Below are positions 5,078-5,679 of a stretch of 5,679 bases of DNA, piece after piece. The DNA comes from Bacteroidota bacterium. GTDB taxonomy: Bacteria > Bacteroidota > Ignavibacteria > Ignavibacteriales > Melioribacteraceae. Below the pieces are notes generated by a model. It ran no database searches. It worked only from the letters and a program-made list of their open reading frames with translations, and was not told the origin of the DNA. Every line of letters starts with the position of its first letter. Position 1 is the stretch's first letter. The stretch lies in assembly GCA_021812745.1 (NCBI GenBank), contig JAKAMS010000182.1, positions 1 to 5,679 of the forward strand, written 5' to 3'. Position numbers and translations under genes: made by a program.

Positions 5078-5679
5078 TGAAGCGAGCCTACTTGCGTCAA
5101 AGTTAACTTTGTGTTGTCCAACCGATAATTGATTATCAACCAGGTTAGCTACTTCTTCGCCAAGAACGTTGTAAACTTTCAAAGAATAAACTCCGGCTTT
5201 AGGAACCGCGAATTCTATTGTTGTTGTTGGATTAAAAGGATTCGGGTAGTTCTGAGCAAGTTTGAACTCTGTAGGAACTACTGCATTATCTTCAACTGCT
5301 GTAATGCTGTTGCTGCTTGTAATAGCGAAGACTTTTCCCTCTTTGGTACCAACATAAACATCGCTTGAGTTTGGATTAACCATCATCGAGCTGACACCGT
5401 TTCCGCTCATACCGAGTGAAGTCCATGTTGCACCGTTATCCGAAGAGACAAACACACCGTTTGTTAAAGAGCTTACATAAATCTTTCCGCTTAAATCAAC
5501 AGAGATTGAGTAAACAAATGTTATATCGAGTGATGTAACTTTTGTAAAGCTTATTCCGTTATCGTCAGATCTGTAAAGACCATTTCCGTATGTACCCGAG
5601 AACAATGTGGTTGAAGTTGAAGCAAGAGACCAGATTACACTGTATCCGCAAGTTAATTTAGAGAAGTTCATTCCGTCTG
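5009..5679 (-). CDS. Secreted Asp-box beta-propeller protein with T9SS sorting domain, C-terminal part
   Basis: The gene enters from beyond the high-coordinate end, so its N-terminus is missing. An ATG at 5671-5669 exists, but the frame is open upstream of it and reads D-G before MNFSKL, which aligns with the later Asp-box; that Met is therefore taken as internal. Counting from that Met, residues 1-118 carry BNR/Asp-box repeats of a beta-propeller (RSDDNGISFTKV at 34-45, SSDNGATWTSLG at 76-87, with blade strands such as GKIYVSSLTNGVF). A short linker (SSNSITAVEDNAVVPTE) leads to a full T9SS type A sorting domain: LAQNYPNPFNPTTTIEF (138-154), LKVYNVLGEEVANLV (164-178), FDASRLASGMYIYRL (191-205), KKMILMK at the end. 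Asp-box propellers occur in glycosidases, sortilin-like proteins and many structural surface proteins; no catalytic residues are visible here, so a function cannot be assigned. Confidence 0.88.
   Translation of the reverse strand, partial: DGMNFSKLTCGYSVIWSLASTSTTLFSGTYGNGLYRSDDNGISFTKVTSLDITFVYSISVDLSGKIYVSSLTNGVFVSSDNGATWTSLGMSGNGVSSMMVNPNSSDVYVGTKEGKVFAITSSNSITAVEDNAVVPTEFKLAQNYPNPFNPTTTIEFAVPKAGVYSLKVYNVLGEEVANLVDNQLSVGQHKVNFDASRLASGMYIYRLSGSNVNISKKMILMK

Noticed and set aside
5669..5671. ATG near the window edge as the true start of the Asp-box gene
   Set aside because: The frame stays open to the window end, the residues just before it (D-G) complete an Asp-box-like motif, and there is no signal peptide after it, although a T9SS cargo needs one. 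The gene is truncated by the window.

Overview
The window looks like chromosomal DNA from a member of the Ignavibacteria or a close relative in the Bacteroidota/Chlorobi group. The clearest evidence is two proteins ending in type IX secretion (T9SS) type A sorting domains of the 'NYPNPFNP[ST]TTIEF ... LASGMYIYRL ... KKMILMK' kind that is abundant in that lineage. The AT-rich base composition and the signal peptides ending in ...AQ or ...SQ fit this. No tool or database was used, so the taxonomic call rests on recognising these motifs.

All supported genes lie on the minus strand, so the window is described here in transcription order, from high to low coordinates. (1) 5679-5009 is the 3' part of a secreted BNR/Asp-box beta-propeller protein with a T9SS sorting domain, followed by an intrinsic terminator at about 4956-4990. 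(2) 4842-354 is a compact three-gene operon with a good sigma70-like promoter (4876-4904) and a perfect inverted repeat just upstream of it (4914-4934). Its first gene (4842-2821) encodes a 673-residue secreted multidomain protein with a C-terminal HExxH motif. Its second gene (2806 or 2821 to 989) encodes an alpha-helical HEAT-like, FIMAH-like and IPT/TIG-like protein of about 605 residues with a conserved extracellular C-terminal module. Its third gene (974-354) encodes a small 206-residue protein made of a signal peptide, one Ig-like domain and a T9SS sorting domain. The operon ends in a terminator at 301-335. (3) 126-1 is the first 42 codons of a methyltransferase-like gene.

All three operon proteins have signal peptides, and the genes are separated by 1 to 14 bases, so they are probably co-expressed exported proteins. 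Only the last one carries a recognisable T9SS sorting domain. A surface complex in which the small protein is the exported or anchored subunit is a reasonable hypothesis, but nothing in the sequence proves it.

The most striking DNA-level observation is a 125-bp direct repeat (298-422 and 4953-5077, 122/125 identical). It spans the last 22 codons of both T9SS cargo genes, the stop codon, the 3' untranslated region and the terminator. Upstream of it the two sorting domains diverge at synonymous positions. This looks like a 3'-end cassette that is copied or homogenised between cargo genes. No RNA genes, CRISPR arrays, insertion sequences or origins were seen.
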